64,000 nt of DNA, from contig CM075772.1 in the NCBI GenBank assembly GCA_037974665.1, positions 41,010,552 through 41,074,551 of the forward strand, read 5' to 3'. The notes below the pieces were generated by a model. That model ran no database searches. It was not told the DNA's origin and saw only the letters and a program-made list of their open reading frames with translations. The position numbers and the translations under genes were made by a program. Source of the stretch: Ehretia macrophylla. Its lineage: Eukaryota; Streptophyta; Magnoliopsida; Boraginales; Ehretiaceae. Positions 12,259 to 20,995 of the stretch are shown one piece after another. The number at the start of each line of letters is the position of its first letter. Position 1 is the stretch's first letter.

Positions 12259-12422
12259 CCAAAGCCATTTGATCTGTTGGCCCCATCATATTTGATATCA
12301 TCATGCTCGAATTCTTCAATTTCCCATAGACATATCAAGCTGTTGCCTACAAGTATAGTCACCTCTGTAGTAAGTATAATCTATTTCCCTTTTTAATTAT
12401 GCCATAATGCCCTTTGGATCTT

Positions 12423-12548
12423 CTTTATTTGATTCAAGAGAGGTCTAAACCGTACAATACATACGAAAGAATGTCACATACGAGAATTAATCTTGTAATC
12501 TCTTGCACTTATAGCCGGAGGGAATACCACTAGACCAAAGGCTTATTA
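12423..12548 (-). mobile_element. Short tRNA-type SINE in the intron between WSD1-like exons 3 and 4
   Basis: A perfect 19-bp target duplication (ATAATGCCCTTTGGATCTT, 12404-12422 and 12549-12567) flanks 126 bp. On the minus strand it begins CCTTTGGTCTAGTGGTATTC, a tRNA-like box A head. It is related to the element at 14867-14939. Confidence 0.75.
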
Positions 12549-14866
12549 ATAATGCCCTTTGGATCTTAACACAACATAATAGTATTTTTTAACAAGAATT
12601 TTGAAAGAGAGATATACAACATGCTTACCTCAGGGCCTCTAAGCTTTCTCAATATTTCAAGAAATATACCAGTCAAATAAGTTCCTGCAGAGTTTCTTTT
12701 CTTCTTGATCATTTTATGGGCCTCAAGGATAAAGGAAATGGGATTTGATAATTTAGCCGTGTCTAGATCTGGTATTACAGTGTCCAAAAATACAATCTGG
12801 TTTCCTGATGATGGAACTTTTGCATTTGATTTGAACATCTCATTGATAGACTTGTAAGTCCCACCAGTGACCCTAGTATTAAGTAATACATGTTGCATGT
12901 ACAAGCGAGATCTAAACATGATTATACCAGTAATCACATCATTTATTGTCTTTTTCAAGATAAAAAGAGATCCACAAAAGAAAAATTAGTGATGTTCAAA
13001 CCAAAAAAAAGTTAATACCCGACCCTAGTTGGTCTATGATTTTTATAGTGTTTGAAAAATAGGTTTCGTATTTTTAAAAGTGTTACATTTAAATCATTTA
13101 CCTTTATAACTTATGATGTTGTTAGTTCTTTTGTCTTTTTCTGTTCAAAAAAGTAAAGTCAAGTCACTTACTAAAACAGGGCAAAAGTAATAAGGTGTAA
13201 CAAGTCACAAAATTAAAAAATTAAAATGTATCATTTTGATTATAAGGACTTGTTTGTCAAATACTATAAAGGTCCGGGATTGATTAGAGTATCAACTCAA
13301 AAAAAAAAAAAAATTAATCATGTGCGAAGGCGAAAGACCATTTTGTTATTTTCTTATAAACTCTAGGACCTTATCGGGCCCTATATAGAACGTAACAATA
13401 AATTTTCAAGCTCAAATGTGGTGCAGAAGGCTTTTGGAAACATTCTAGTGGGGTCTCTATGTAGCTTTAGTGAGGTACTGAAAGAAAACAACAACAACAA
13501 CAAAAAAAAGACAAATGGCAGATACTTGAACAATATCTGAAGTTTTACCACTTTGAGATTAGCTTTTATCTGTTTGATGGAATCAAGCTGAAACGAGATA
13601 GTGGTTATATCAAATGGGTTCAACTCCACTCCTTCATGACTAGATCGAATTGGTGTAACATCATCTTCTATCAAAGTACTCTTCAAAATGCTTTATCCAA
13701 AATCAGGTATGGTGTTCATAATTCTATTGAAAAATCGTGGCACCTTTTTCATCAAGTTATCATTTGATTTTAGGTTTGTTTGAAGTCGAGAGAATGTTAA
13801 TGGAAGTGAAGGATCATCTACCCTTTGTACACAAGAAAGAAGAACCCCCATTAAGGTATAGCCATCCCCAAGTGTATGATGAACCTTAAATATTATAGTT
13901 CCTGCTGTGGGGTACTTAAATATATGAATTTCCCATGGTGGTCTATTTTGAGAAAATTTCTCCATTGATATATTAGATAAGTAGCAATTCAATTGATCAT
14001 TGTAATAATCTTGTGATTTCCCACTTAGGAAAGCTGGAAACATGACATGATCTTCGATATTCATTTCCACACACTTTCATTTCCTTGAACCGTTATTTTT
14101 TGTAACCTACATTTATATAAAGATCACTTATTAGTCATAACATAGATAGTGATAAAATGGTATAGTAATAGGATGACATATAATAATGCTCAAAGACAAA
14201 ATAACTAGGAATAATAATAGGATGACATATAATAATACTCAAAGACGAAATAATTAGGAAAAATGAGATGAATATTCTGAGAGGGAGGGACAGAGCACCA
14301 TGATTGAGGAAAAGCGTGGGCTCGAGGGTATCTAAACATTCTTGATAAACGCCATCATTAGAGAGTCATTAATTGATATCTCTGGTTCCATAACACCAAT
14401 GAGAGAAAACGTTGAAAACTCTGGTGTGTTCAAGTATTGTGCACCTGGACTCGCAGGCTCGAGTAATATTTCTTCGTGTTCGAACACCATTATCACTCTT
14501 GAAAGTTAACAATTTTCTTGTTTTTTTGGCTAAATCTCTTGAAAGTTAACAATTGTTGCTGTGTATGTATCTAAAATATAGCCCGCGACTGTGTATATAT
14601 ACATGCACAATGCTCACGAAATGGGGCATACTTTTCTGTAATTTCGTTTTCGTCATTAATTAATACCACCAGAGTACACCTCGCCACTCCACAAATTCGT
14701 TTTCACTAGCACCACTGGCTAATTAACTCACGTTGAACATAATCGATTCATCATTCATGTTTGGCTCCTGCATGGACTTTTCTACTAATCAATTCAAAAA
14801 CAAATAGACTACTAGTTAATCACTTAATTGATTAATTACATGTATAACATATGATAAAGGTGATAT

Positions 14867-14939
14867 TTTTTTTTATTCAAAGGAGGTCTAAACTGTATAA
14901 TATTTATCAGCAAAGAATATATCACTAGACCAAAGGGCC
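14867..14939 (-). mobile_element. Short SINE related to the intronic copy
   Basis: On the minus strand it reads CCCTTTGGTCTAGTG at its 5' end and ends GGTCTAAAC-complement sequence plus an A run (T run at 14867-14874). The flanking octamer GGTGATAT (14859-14866, 14940-14947) is the target duplication. Shares both ends with the SINE at 12423-12548 but is about 50 bp shorter. Confidence 0.65.
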
Positions 14940-14964
14940 GGTGATATAATAGTGATAATTTTGT

Positions 14965-15139
14965 CACCCAAAGGTTGTTTAACAGACATTGGTTTTGGTC
15001 TTTGTCCTCCGATCTAGTTTCGGCGTATTTAGGAGGTAAGGTTCACGTCCCTCTCCTCGTTTGTACTTTCAACTTTTGCGTAATCAATAAAACTTAGGAG
15101 GGCGCCGCCCTCTTTCCCAAAGGAGAAAAAGAAAAAAGG
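14965..15139 (+). mobile_element. Retroposon (LINE/SINE 3' end) with A-rich tail
   Basis: GATAATTTTGT (14954-14964, 15140-15150) flanks 175 bp ending in an A/G-rich tail. The interior includes AATAAAACTTAGGAGGGC, typical of plant LINE-derived tails. It lies upstream of the WSD1-like start and next to the short SINE, so this intergenic spacer has taken two retroposon hits. Confidence 0.55.
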
Positions 15140-15603
15140 GATAATTTTGTGATTAAGCTTTAGTCTTTGCTTGTACCATCAAATTTTATCAAAACAATAA
15201 AATAAAATAGAAAGGTCTATTTTTCAGTGCCATTTCTTCATTTTCTTGTAGTGTAATACATCGCTCTTAACGATAACGGAGGAAGTCATATATGTTAAGC
15301 TCACTGCATGCATATTAAAGAAGTCTCATGGATGGTAAAGGATACCAAAGTCTTCTTTTTTGGTTTACTTTTTCTTTGTTCTTGCTTCTCTTTTGGAGAA
15401 GTTTAATATAGGGTTTGGACTGCACTTTTTTAAAGGTTCTAAGAATTATGGGATTTTATCTTAAACTTAATTGATGGAGTTGGTCCAAGATTTTATAAGG
15501 CGGTTTTTGATTTTGTGATTTTTTTTATGTGAGAGTTTTTGGAGAAGTTTAATATAGGGTTTGGATTGCACCTTTTGAGGAAGGAAAAATAAACCTTTTG
15601 GGA

Positions 15604-15722
15604 CAGTGGGCTCAGATTGAGTTTGGCCCAACCGAGGCAGAAACTCCACTATATATAGCCCAACCGAGGGAGAAACTCCACTATATATAGCCCAACCGAG
15701 GGAGAAACTCCACTATATATAG
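15604..15722 (+). promoter_or_regulatory. Promoter of cystatin-like copy 2 with a triplicated TATA unit
   Basis: A 32-bp unit, CCCAACCGAGG...CTATATATAG, is present three times with exact 32-bp spacing (15627-15658, 15659-15690, 15691-15722). Copy 1 has the corresponding unit only once. Each copy carries its own TATA-like CTATATATAG, so up to three alternative core promoters sit about 110-175 bp before the ATG. Confidence 0.75.
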
Positions 15723-15756
15723 TACCTATTGTTTGTTTGCAAAGGGAAAAGCGCAT

Positions 15757-15770
15757 AACCCTAACCCTAA
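15757..15770 (+). promoter_or_regulatory. Telobox-like element
   Basis: AACCCTAACCCTAA lies about 60 bp upstream of the copy 2 ATG. It is conserved in position with the longer run upstream of copy 1. Two units only, so a promoter element rather than telomeric DNA. Confidence 0.65.
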
Positions 15771-15828
15771 AATAGAATTAGAAAGGGGAAATAAGAAGAA
15801 GTGGGATAGAAAAAATTTAGCGAGTGCG

Positions 15829-16431
15829 ATGGATTACCAAGGTAAGCCTCAGAGGAAACGTGAAGGCTACGACGTCGTTGGAGAAAGAGAAGAGCAGAAA
15901 GGGAAACGTGAAGTCGGAGAAAGAGAAGAAAAGGAAGGGCCATCTCACGTGTTTCCGCCGTGGTTTCCCTCCGTGTTTGTCTATGATTTGGATGTTGATG
16001 ATTGGGATAATAAGCTGGATTGGTCACCTCGAGTGATGCCGCCGAGTCTATCTGCTGCTATGTCCATGGTCAGTAAGGGTGTGTCGCTGAATCCTAACGC
16101 CTGTGACGTTAGTTATAAGCGGCCTTTGGATCCTGAAGCGTTGAAGGAATATAACCGACAAATTGATGAAAGTGAGGTACAGAGTAATTATTTTTAGCTA
16201 AGTTTATATTTATTGGATTATTTGTTTATTTAATTATAATAATAAATAAGTATGTATGTATGTGTCGGTCTAGGGATTCGACATTTTCTACTATCCAGGC
16301 CCATCTATTTGGACCCCCGTTGTTCCCTTGACGGGTATTAAGGAGTCACCATCATACCATGCAGCTGTTGTTAACCTCGCTAAATTGGCCATCAACCAGT
16401 ATAATGTCCAGCACGTAAGATATAAGACTTA

Positions 16432-16470
<39 letters not shown>

Positions 16471-16603
16471 GATATATCATTTATTGTTATTATTATGTTG
16501 GTGTTACTTTTGATTTTTGGTATAACAGAATGAGGCATATGAGTTCATCGATCTGGAGAGAGTGAATTCACGTGTTGTTTCAGCATATCAAGTTATATAT
16601 TAA
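15829..16603 (+). CDS. Cystatin-like protein, copy 2, C-terminally truncated
   Basis: Exons 15829-16176, 16274-16414 and 16529-16603 join with GT-AG borders into an open frame of about 187 codons. The start MDYQGKPQRK is chosen because it is shared with copy 1; an upstream in-frame start at 15733 lies in the promoter/telobox. Residues 10-50 are highly charged (EREEQKGKREVGE). Exon 2 encodes GFDIFYYPGPSIWTPVVPL and AKLAINQYN, exon 3 EAYEFIDLERVNSRVV. It matches plant cystatin-related proteins (possible cysteine-protease inhibitors). Unlike copy 1, the EVVAG loop and following strand are missing: after RVV the frame enters a perfect hairpin and stops. The product is thus probably inactive as an inhibitor. 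Intron 2 holds a CT/TA microsatellite. Confidence 0.6.
16432..16470. repeat. (CT)n(TA)n microsatellite in intron 2 of cystatin-like copy 2
   Basis: Nine CT units followed by about eleven TA units, just after the donor at 16415. Confidence 0.9.
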
Positions 16604-16627
16604 AAAGTTGTTAACTTGATATGCTGA
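16580..16627. repeat. Perfect 16-bp inverted repeat overlapping the copy 2 stop codon
   Basis: TCAGCATATCAAGTTA (16580-16595) is exactly complementary to 16612-16627, with a 16-nt loop holding the TAA stop. Similarity to copy 1 ends at the left edge, so the hairpin replaced the normal C-terminal coding sequence. It may act as a transcript 3' hairpin, or be a transposon scar. Confidence 0.8.
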
Positions 16628-17459
16628 CTAGGCATGCGTGAAAATGAGTGAAAAAAAACTGAGATTTAGTATTTCTCATATAATTGTTTGATTAAAAAAG
16701 TGATATTTATTATGAATGTCACAAGTAAATAATATTATGTTACAAAAAAATAATATTGTGTAAAAAAGTGATATATTAACTATTTTTTGGTTTCCTTTTT
16801 GGGTTTTTGTGTCAACTGAGCGGTGGTTTATTCTGATGTGCCTTTATTACTGTTGGGTTGGATTTCACTTTTTGTGTTCTTTCGAAGAGTTTGGTTTGCA
16901 ACAATCACAGACAAGTACCAATGTTGTTGTCCACGTAAGAGTGTAGGTATCACTCAAACTTTACATTAAAGTGGCATCAATTTTATATGAAAAGCTTCTC
17001 TGAATAGGTAATGAAGTCTAAGATTCTTCTAATAGTATTATCGAGCTCTAATATTATTCACATGAAAGAAATCTCTTTTAATGCTTTAACAATGTTGATT
17101 TAAGTTCTGATAAAATGTTCAACATATGTATTTGAATAATGAATAGATGATCCGACTCTAATAGTATTTATATAAAGAAATCTCTTTCTATGATTAAATA
17201 ATGTTGATATTAACTTCTAATAGATTGTTCAATATATGTATTTGAGTAATGAAAGCTCCTTAACAATAAAGCTCAACATAGAAATGATATGCTAGTTTAC
17301 ATCTAGCACCTAGTGTTAAACAACAGAGGAGCAAATAAATTCAGATAAGGTTAGAATTGAAAAAAAAAAAAAAAGATCCTAACATTGAATGCAAAAAGAT
17401 GAGAATAAACTAGAGAAAACCAAGTTAACTTATATAACAAATAAAAAGGAGACACTTAC
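16628..17459. repeat. Intergenic with a diverged direct duplication
   Basis: 17044-17142 and 17156-17252 are two diverged copies of a unit of about 98 bp (shared AAGAAATCTCTTT, GTTCAA.ATATGTATTTGA.TAATGA). No ORF or RNA gene is seen in the rest. Confidence 0.6.
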
Positions 17460-17674
17460 AGTGTGACATGAAAGTATGAGATGAACCAGCGGTTGGTACA
17501 AGTTACACCTCGAGGAATTGATTTTCCTTTATATGGATAAAATACTAAGTAGTATCCAACACCAGCGGATGCCAAAAGAAATACAACAGAAATATATCCC
17601 AATATCACTGATAGATTAGATTTGTTATTGCATATAACAACCCCCTTTCCTTGAATTGGTTCCCCTGCTGGAGC
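17460..17674 (-). CDS. Orphan internal exon, single-span membrane protein
   Basis: On the minus strand an AG acceptor (TTTGTAG, 17675-17681) precedes 215 bp of open frame that meets a strong donor GTAAGT at 17459-17454. The 71-residue peptide begins APAGEPIQGKG, then has a hydrophobic segment (VILGYISVVFLLASAGVGYY) followed by YPYKGKSIPRG. The layout is weakly like DUF1218-type plant membrane proteins, but I do not trust that name. No partner exons were found; an LTR remnant lies upstream at 18190, so the gene may be disrupted. Confidence 0.35.
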
Positions 17675-17681
17675 CTACAAA

Positions 17682-18189
17682 GGCCAACATGCAAAAGTAA
17701 AGGAACAAATAAATTGGATTAGTTTCCTAGTTTAAGAAGATTATATCTTATGCCAAATTCCGTTAGAAGATCTATAATGCGTGTAAGGAGGTATTTGTCA
17801 GGATTCTAATACTACTAGCATGGTGTCTGTTTGTTCATTGTGGTTGATTATCTCCACAAAATGGAATTTAAAAGTCAATGGTCGACTAGTAACAAATATG
17901 TAATACTTTCATAGTCAAAGATTTTTATTGTTTTGTTTTCTTTTGGAGGAGAGATTCTTCTTTTTCTTTTTATTTGCTAGAAGGAGGAAGAGACATCAAA
18001 CAATACTAATAGTAGTTTTTCTGCAATGACCCGTAATTTTAGAGTTAAGAATTTTTTCCTTTAAATTTAATTACACGGTATCACATGGAGTCATTTTACC
18101 ATCCAAATATATAAATAACTTATCAATATCATGATTGATGTGGGTAGAAATTCAACTTCATGTACGTAGATGAAATTGACCTTGAAATC
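17682..18189. other. Intergenic, no gene seen
   Basis: AT-rich spacer. TGCAATGACCCGTAATTT at 18023-18040 resembles an LTR start, but no matching end was found. Confidence 0.4.
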
Positions 18190-18717
18190 TGAGTACAACT
18201 AAAATTGAGGTTTCTATTCAAGGAAGATCGACCTTGCTAAGGTTCCTCGCCTGACTTTCGCACCTCTGCACCTCAACCAGAGAGGGCAGGTCATGTCTTC
18301 CACAAAAGACTGACTTCCGTAACTCGACAACCTCCGGATGACATTCCAAATCCGACCTCCTGATCACGTCCCAAAATAAGGACAGATGTTGACAACAGAA
18401 ATGGCCAGCATATCTCGTACAGTACAGAGATGTCAGATCCTTTCTTATCCACATCTATAAAAAGACCCCCACAGTCTTCAAGGGAACGAACTAAGAGATT
18501 GGGCATACATGCCCTTTACTCTCTTTTTCTCTCTCTCACTCTCTCTTTGCTTATATGCAATTTAGGCCCCAAAATTGACTTGATCGTCGAAGAGGGTCCC
18601 TGGGGACATTCCCAAGGTCCTTTGTTTTGCAGGTAAAATGCCACCGGAGCGGAAGCACGAGCCCATTTGGAGGGACTATGAGCCCATCCGGTACGTCACC
18701 AAATTTTGACCTTAACA
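18190..18717 (+). repeat. LTR remnant (5' LTR or solo LTR)
   Basis: A relatively GC-rich block with a TATA box (CTATAAAAAGACCCCC, 18454-18469), a CT-rich leader (18517-18548) and a terminal ACA at 18715-18717, followed by a primer-site-like sequence. ORFs on both strands here are not genes. The left edge is approximate. Confidence 0.55.
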
Positions 18718-18736
18718 GTTTGGCACCGTCTGTGAG
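18718..18736 (+). other. Degenerate primer binding site
   Basis: GTTTGGCACCGTCTGTGAG resembles the TTTGGCGCCGTCTGTGGG sequence that follows 5' LTRs in many plant gypsy elements, with two or three changes. Confidence 0.45.
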
Positions 18737-20140
18737 AATCAATGAATTTTCCCACTGAAAAACCACATCAACGCGAGATGAGTAACGATAATGCTCGCAC
18801 CTTGCTAAATACGATTCATCTACTACTAAATGCATCACAAATTTTATTTGTTATGTTTATTTAATGATGCGTAATTGGCATAAGATGATGATGCTACTTA
18901 ACAGTACTAGCTCAATATATGCTACAATTGTTTTTTATAACAACATGATTGTATCATATATGTCTTCAAAATGTTCTTGACATGAATGATTATATGCTTA
19001 TTATAATATACAAGCATGTACTTCAAACAAGCAGGAAAGTGGACATTATTACTCATTTGATAAGCTTTTAAAGTTTTGCTAAGCAGACATCCATTATTCT
19101 TAATTGCTGTGACTACACGTTTGTGTGCTTATTACACGCGGCTTATTTATTTACAAGCTGTCATGCAAATAAAGCAAAATATTAGCAGGCACATCCTAAA
19201 TGCTTTAGATAGAATATATCACTCATAAGGATGCATTAAAGGTATTTGATAAAATACCTGCAAGAAATAATTTGCAAAAGCATTTACATCTCATGTTATG
19301 CGCTAAAAGTATTTGTCGAAATGCCAAAAATACACTTCTTATAAAATCCGAAGCAACGTTCCTTCTGCACATTCTATTTTTATAGAATCATCATCTATTT
19401 CTTTTATTAGCAACATTTTGCTCGGCTAAAAAGCCCCTCACAAATCTTATGAATCTTTTTTCTTGGCTGTCGCAAGGATTGCCTTAGCATCTGCTAGATC
19501 TATTCTACAAGCAGGTCTAACATTATATGATTGAAGGAGCTATTCTTTCAAACAATATTGGGTCTCTAGACAAAACAGCATAAATGAAGGCCTTTGCCTT
19601 GAAAAGTCAACGCACCAATGTCATGTGGCTGCAAGTTTATCTTCAAAGCCCAATGTCATATGTGGCTGCAAGTTTCTTCAATAAAGATCAAAATTATTAC
19701 TCTGCGAGAAGAGCACAATCCTTGAATTGCTTAATTGGTAATTGCAAAGACACATTCCCGTCTCAAAAGGGCTATCCTCAAGTATCAAATATTGAAATTG
19801 TGAAGACCAACAATGGTGAAGACACCCCTGGCAGAGAAAGTTACAGCTAGAATTGGTACAGCAAAACTATGAGAAAGAAGTTTGAGACCAGAGATTCTCA
19901 AATCTAAAAAGTCAATCAAGCGCTGAATCTTTGAAATACAAGGACAAGGACTGTTTTTTCTCTGAACAAGCACTCCTAACATATCTCGTTAAAAGATCTT
20001 CTAGGATTTATGATGAATCATTTTTATTGATCTTCTTCTTGGCATTAAAAGAAAAATGCTCCTTCCAGAGGATTTATCACATAAGTGCAAAATTTGTGCT
20101 TTCCCGCTAGTCATCTCTTTCAAATGCTACATCTCTACGC
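18737..20140. other. Intergenic, no recognised gene
   Basis: An 88-codon open frame at 19584-19850 (+) has no recognisable motif and contains a local duplication (TGTGGCTGCAAGTTT twice). It may be eroded element or MAKR-flank sequence. Nothing else is supported. Confidence 0.4.
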
Positions 20141-20737
20141 CGCTGAAAACTGGCGAAGAAACAGAAGACGGTGATTCGTTCTTCGAGCTGGTCACTGCAG
20201 CGCCTAAATGCAGTGAAGATAGCTCAGAGAAGAAAGTCAAAGCAGGCTTCAACTTCGTTGACTCGCCTAAAGATGTCTCTTGCTCCGACGATTGTAAGAA
20301 GAGTGATAACGTACGCAATCAGCCACTGAAAACTAGTGAAGAAACAGAAGACGATGATTCGTTCTTCGAGCTGGTCATTGCAGCGCCTGAATGCAGTAAA
20401 GATAGCTCAGAGAAGAAAGTCAAAGCAGGCTTCAACTTCGTTGACTCGCCTAAAGATGATTTCTTCTCTGAGCTATCTTCACTGCATTCAGGCGCTGCAA
20501 TGACCAGCTCGAAGAACGAATCATCGTCTTCTGTTTCTTCGCCAGTTTTCAGCACCTGATTGCGTACGTCATCACTCTTCTTACAATCGTCTGAACAAGA
20601 GACATCTTTAGGCGATTCAACGAAGTTGAAGCCTGCTTTGACTTTCTTCTCTGAGCTATCTTCACTGCATTCAGGCGCTGCAATGACCAGCTCGAAGAAC
20701 GAATCATCGTCTTCTGTTTTTTCGCCAGTTTTCAGCA
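20141..20737. repeat. Long inverted repeat: 278-bp arms, 41-nt loop, made from MAKR-like coding repeats
   Basis: 20141-20418 and 20460-20737 are collinear reverse complements without indels (coordinates sum to 40878 throughout) and with few mismatches. The loop is 20419-20459. Each arm is about 1.5 copies of a 183-bp (61-codon) tandem unit that encodes ETEDDDSFFELVIAAPEC, then EKKVKAGFNF and CSDDCKKSD. A transcript from either strand would form a long, nearly perfect hairpin. Confidence 0.9.
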
Positions 20738-20852
20738 GCTGATTGCGTACGTCATCACTCTTCTTACAATCGTCGGAGCTGACGTCACTTTCGGCGTTGC
20801 GCCAGCACCTTCCGGCGTTGCGCCAGAACTTCAGTAAGTTTAACGCTTCCAT
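20319..20852 (-). CDS. Membrane-associated kinase regulator (MAKR)-like protein, rearranged
   Basis: The minus-strand frame starts at ATG 20852-20850 with MEALNLLKFWRNAG, which I recognise as close to the N-terminus of plant MAKR proteins (MEA-LLK-W type). It continues into acidic EDDDSFFEL blocks like their FFDLE motif. WRNA is duplicated, then a 61-residue unit is repeated. After codon 127 the frame enters the opposite arm of the inverted repeat, so residues beyond about 130 are antisense translation, not MAKR. The basic C-terminal tail of MAKR proteins is absent. MAKRs act in receptor-kinase signalling at the plasma membrane; this copy is unlikely to do so. Start choice is supported by a TATA-like site and leader upstream. 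Confidence 0.5.
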   Translation of the reverse strand: MEALNLLKFWRNAGRCWRNAESDVSSDDCKKSDDVRNQLLKTGEKTEDDDSFFELVIAAPECSEDSSEKKVKAGFNFVESPKDVSCSDDCKKSDDVRNQVLKTGEETEDDDSFFELVIAAPECSEDSSEKKSSLGESTKLKPALTFFSELSLLHSGAAMTSSKNESSSSVSSLVFSG

Positions 20853-20960
20853 ATATGTTCAACGGAAAAACCAGAACAGTAGCGGTGTATAGTCGGAGAG
20901 TAGTAATAGTGTTTGAGACTTTTGTGAAGGATGGTGAGAAAAAAAGAGAGAAATGTGAGG

Positions 20961-20970
20961 GGTATAAATA
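20961..20970 (-). promoter_or_regulatory. TATA-like element of the MAKR-like gene
   Basis: TATTTATACC on the minus strand lies about 110 bp before the ATG, followed by a CT-rich leader (TTTCTCTCTTTTT). Spacing fits a plant core promoter. Confidence 0.4.
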
Positions 20971-20995
20971 CAAGGAGACACAATTGAGATCCCCA

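Larger units (their letters stand above)
10651..14490 (-). pseudogene. WSD1-like wax ester synthase/diacylglycerol acyltransferase, degraded
   Basis: Five exons with GT-AG borders can be read: 14490-14299, 14106-13549, 12949-12629, 12346-12191 and 10845-10651. Exon 1 starts MVFEHEEILLEPASPG and ends in the PRFSSIM block. Exon 2 carries the acyl-transfer motif HHxxxDG (HHTLGDG) and ends LDSIKQIKANLKV. Exon 3 starts TINDVITGI and ends RKLRGPE. Exon 4 has ISNMMGP and an HPIKG block, and exon 5 SYMGK...EKGFID. WSD1 family members esterify fatty alcohols or diacylglycerol with acyl-CoA at the ER for cuticular wax. Four in-frame stops break it: TAG 14332-14334 in exon 1, TGA 14077-14079 and TAA 13693-13695 in exon 2 (both at expected Trp positions), and TGA 12335-12337 in exon 4. 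The exon order is intact, so this is an unprocessed pseudogene. Confidence 0.8.

Noticed and set aside
15757-15770. Telomere-like CCCTAA repeats as an interstitial telomere
   Set aside because: Only two units, at a fixed promoter position in both paralogues; a telobox explains it better.
15767-16027. 86-residue ORF antisense to cystatin-like copy 2 exon 1
   Set aside because: Shadow of the real exon, which has paralogue support and splice sites.
18218-18838. Several ORFs of 68-95 residues on both strands
   Set aside because: Lie within an LTR remnant with TATA box and primer site; no recognisable protein.
20056-20559. Plus-strand 167-residue ORF over the inverted repeat
   Set aside because: The MAKR-like start and promoter are on the minus strand; the plus ORF exists because the arms are inverted copies.
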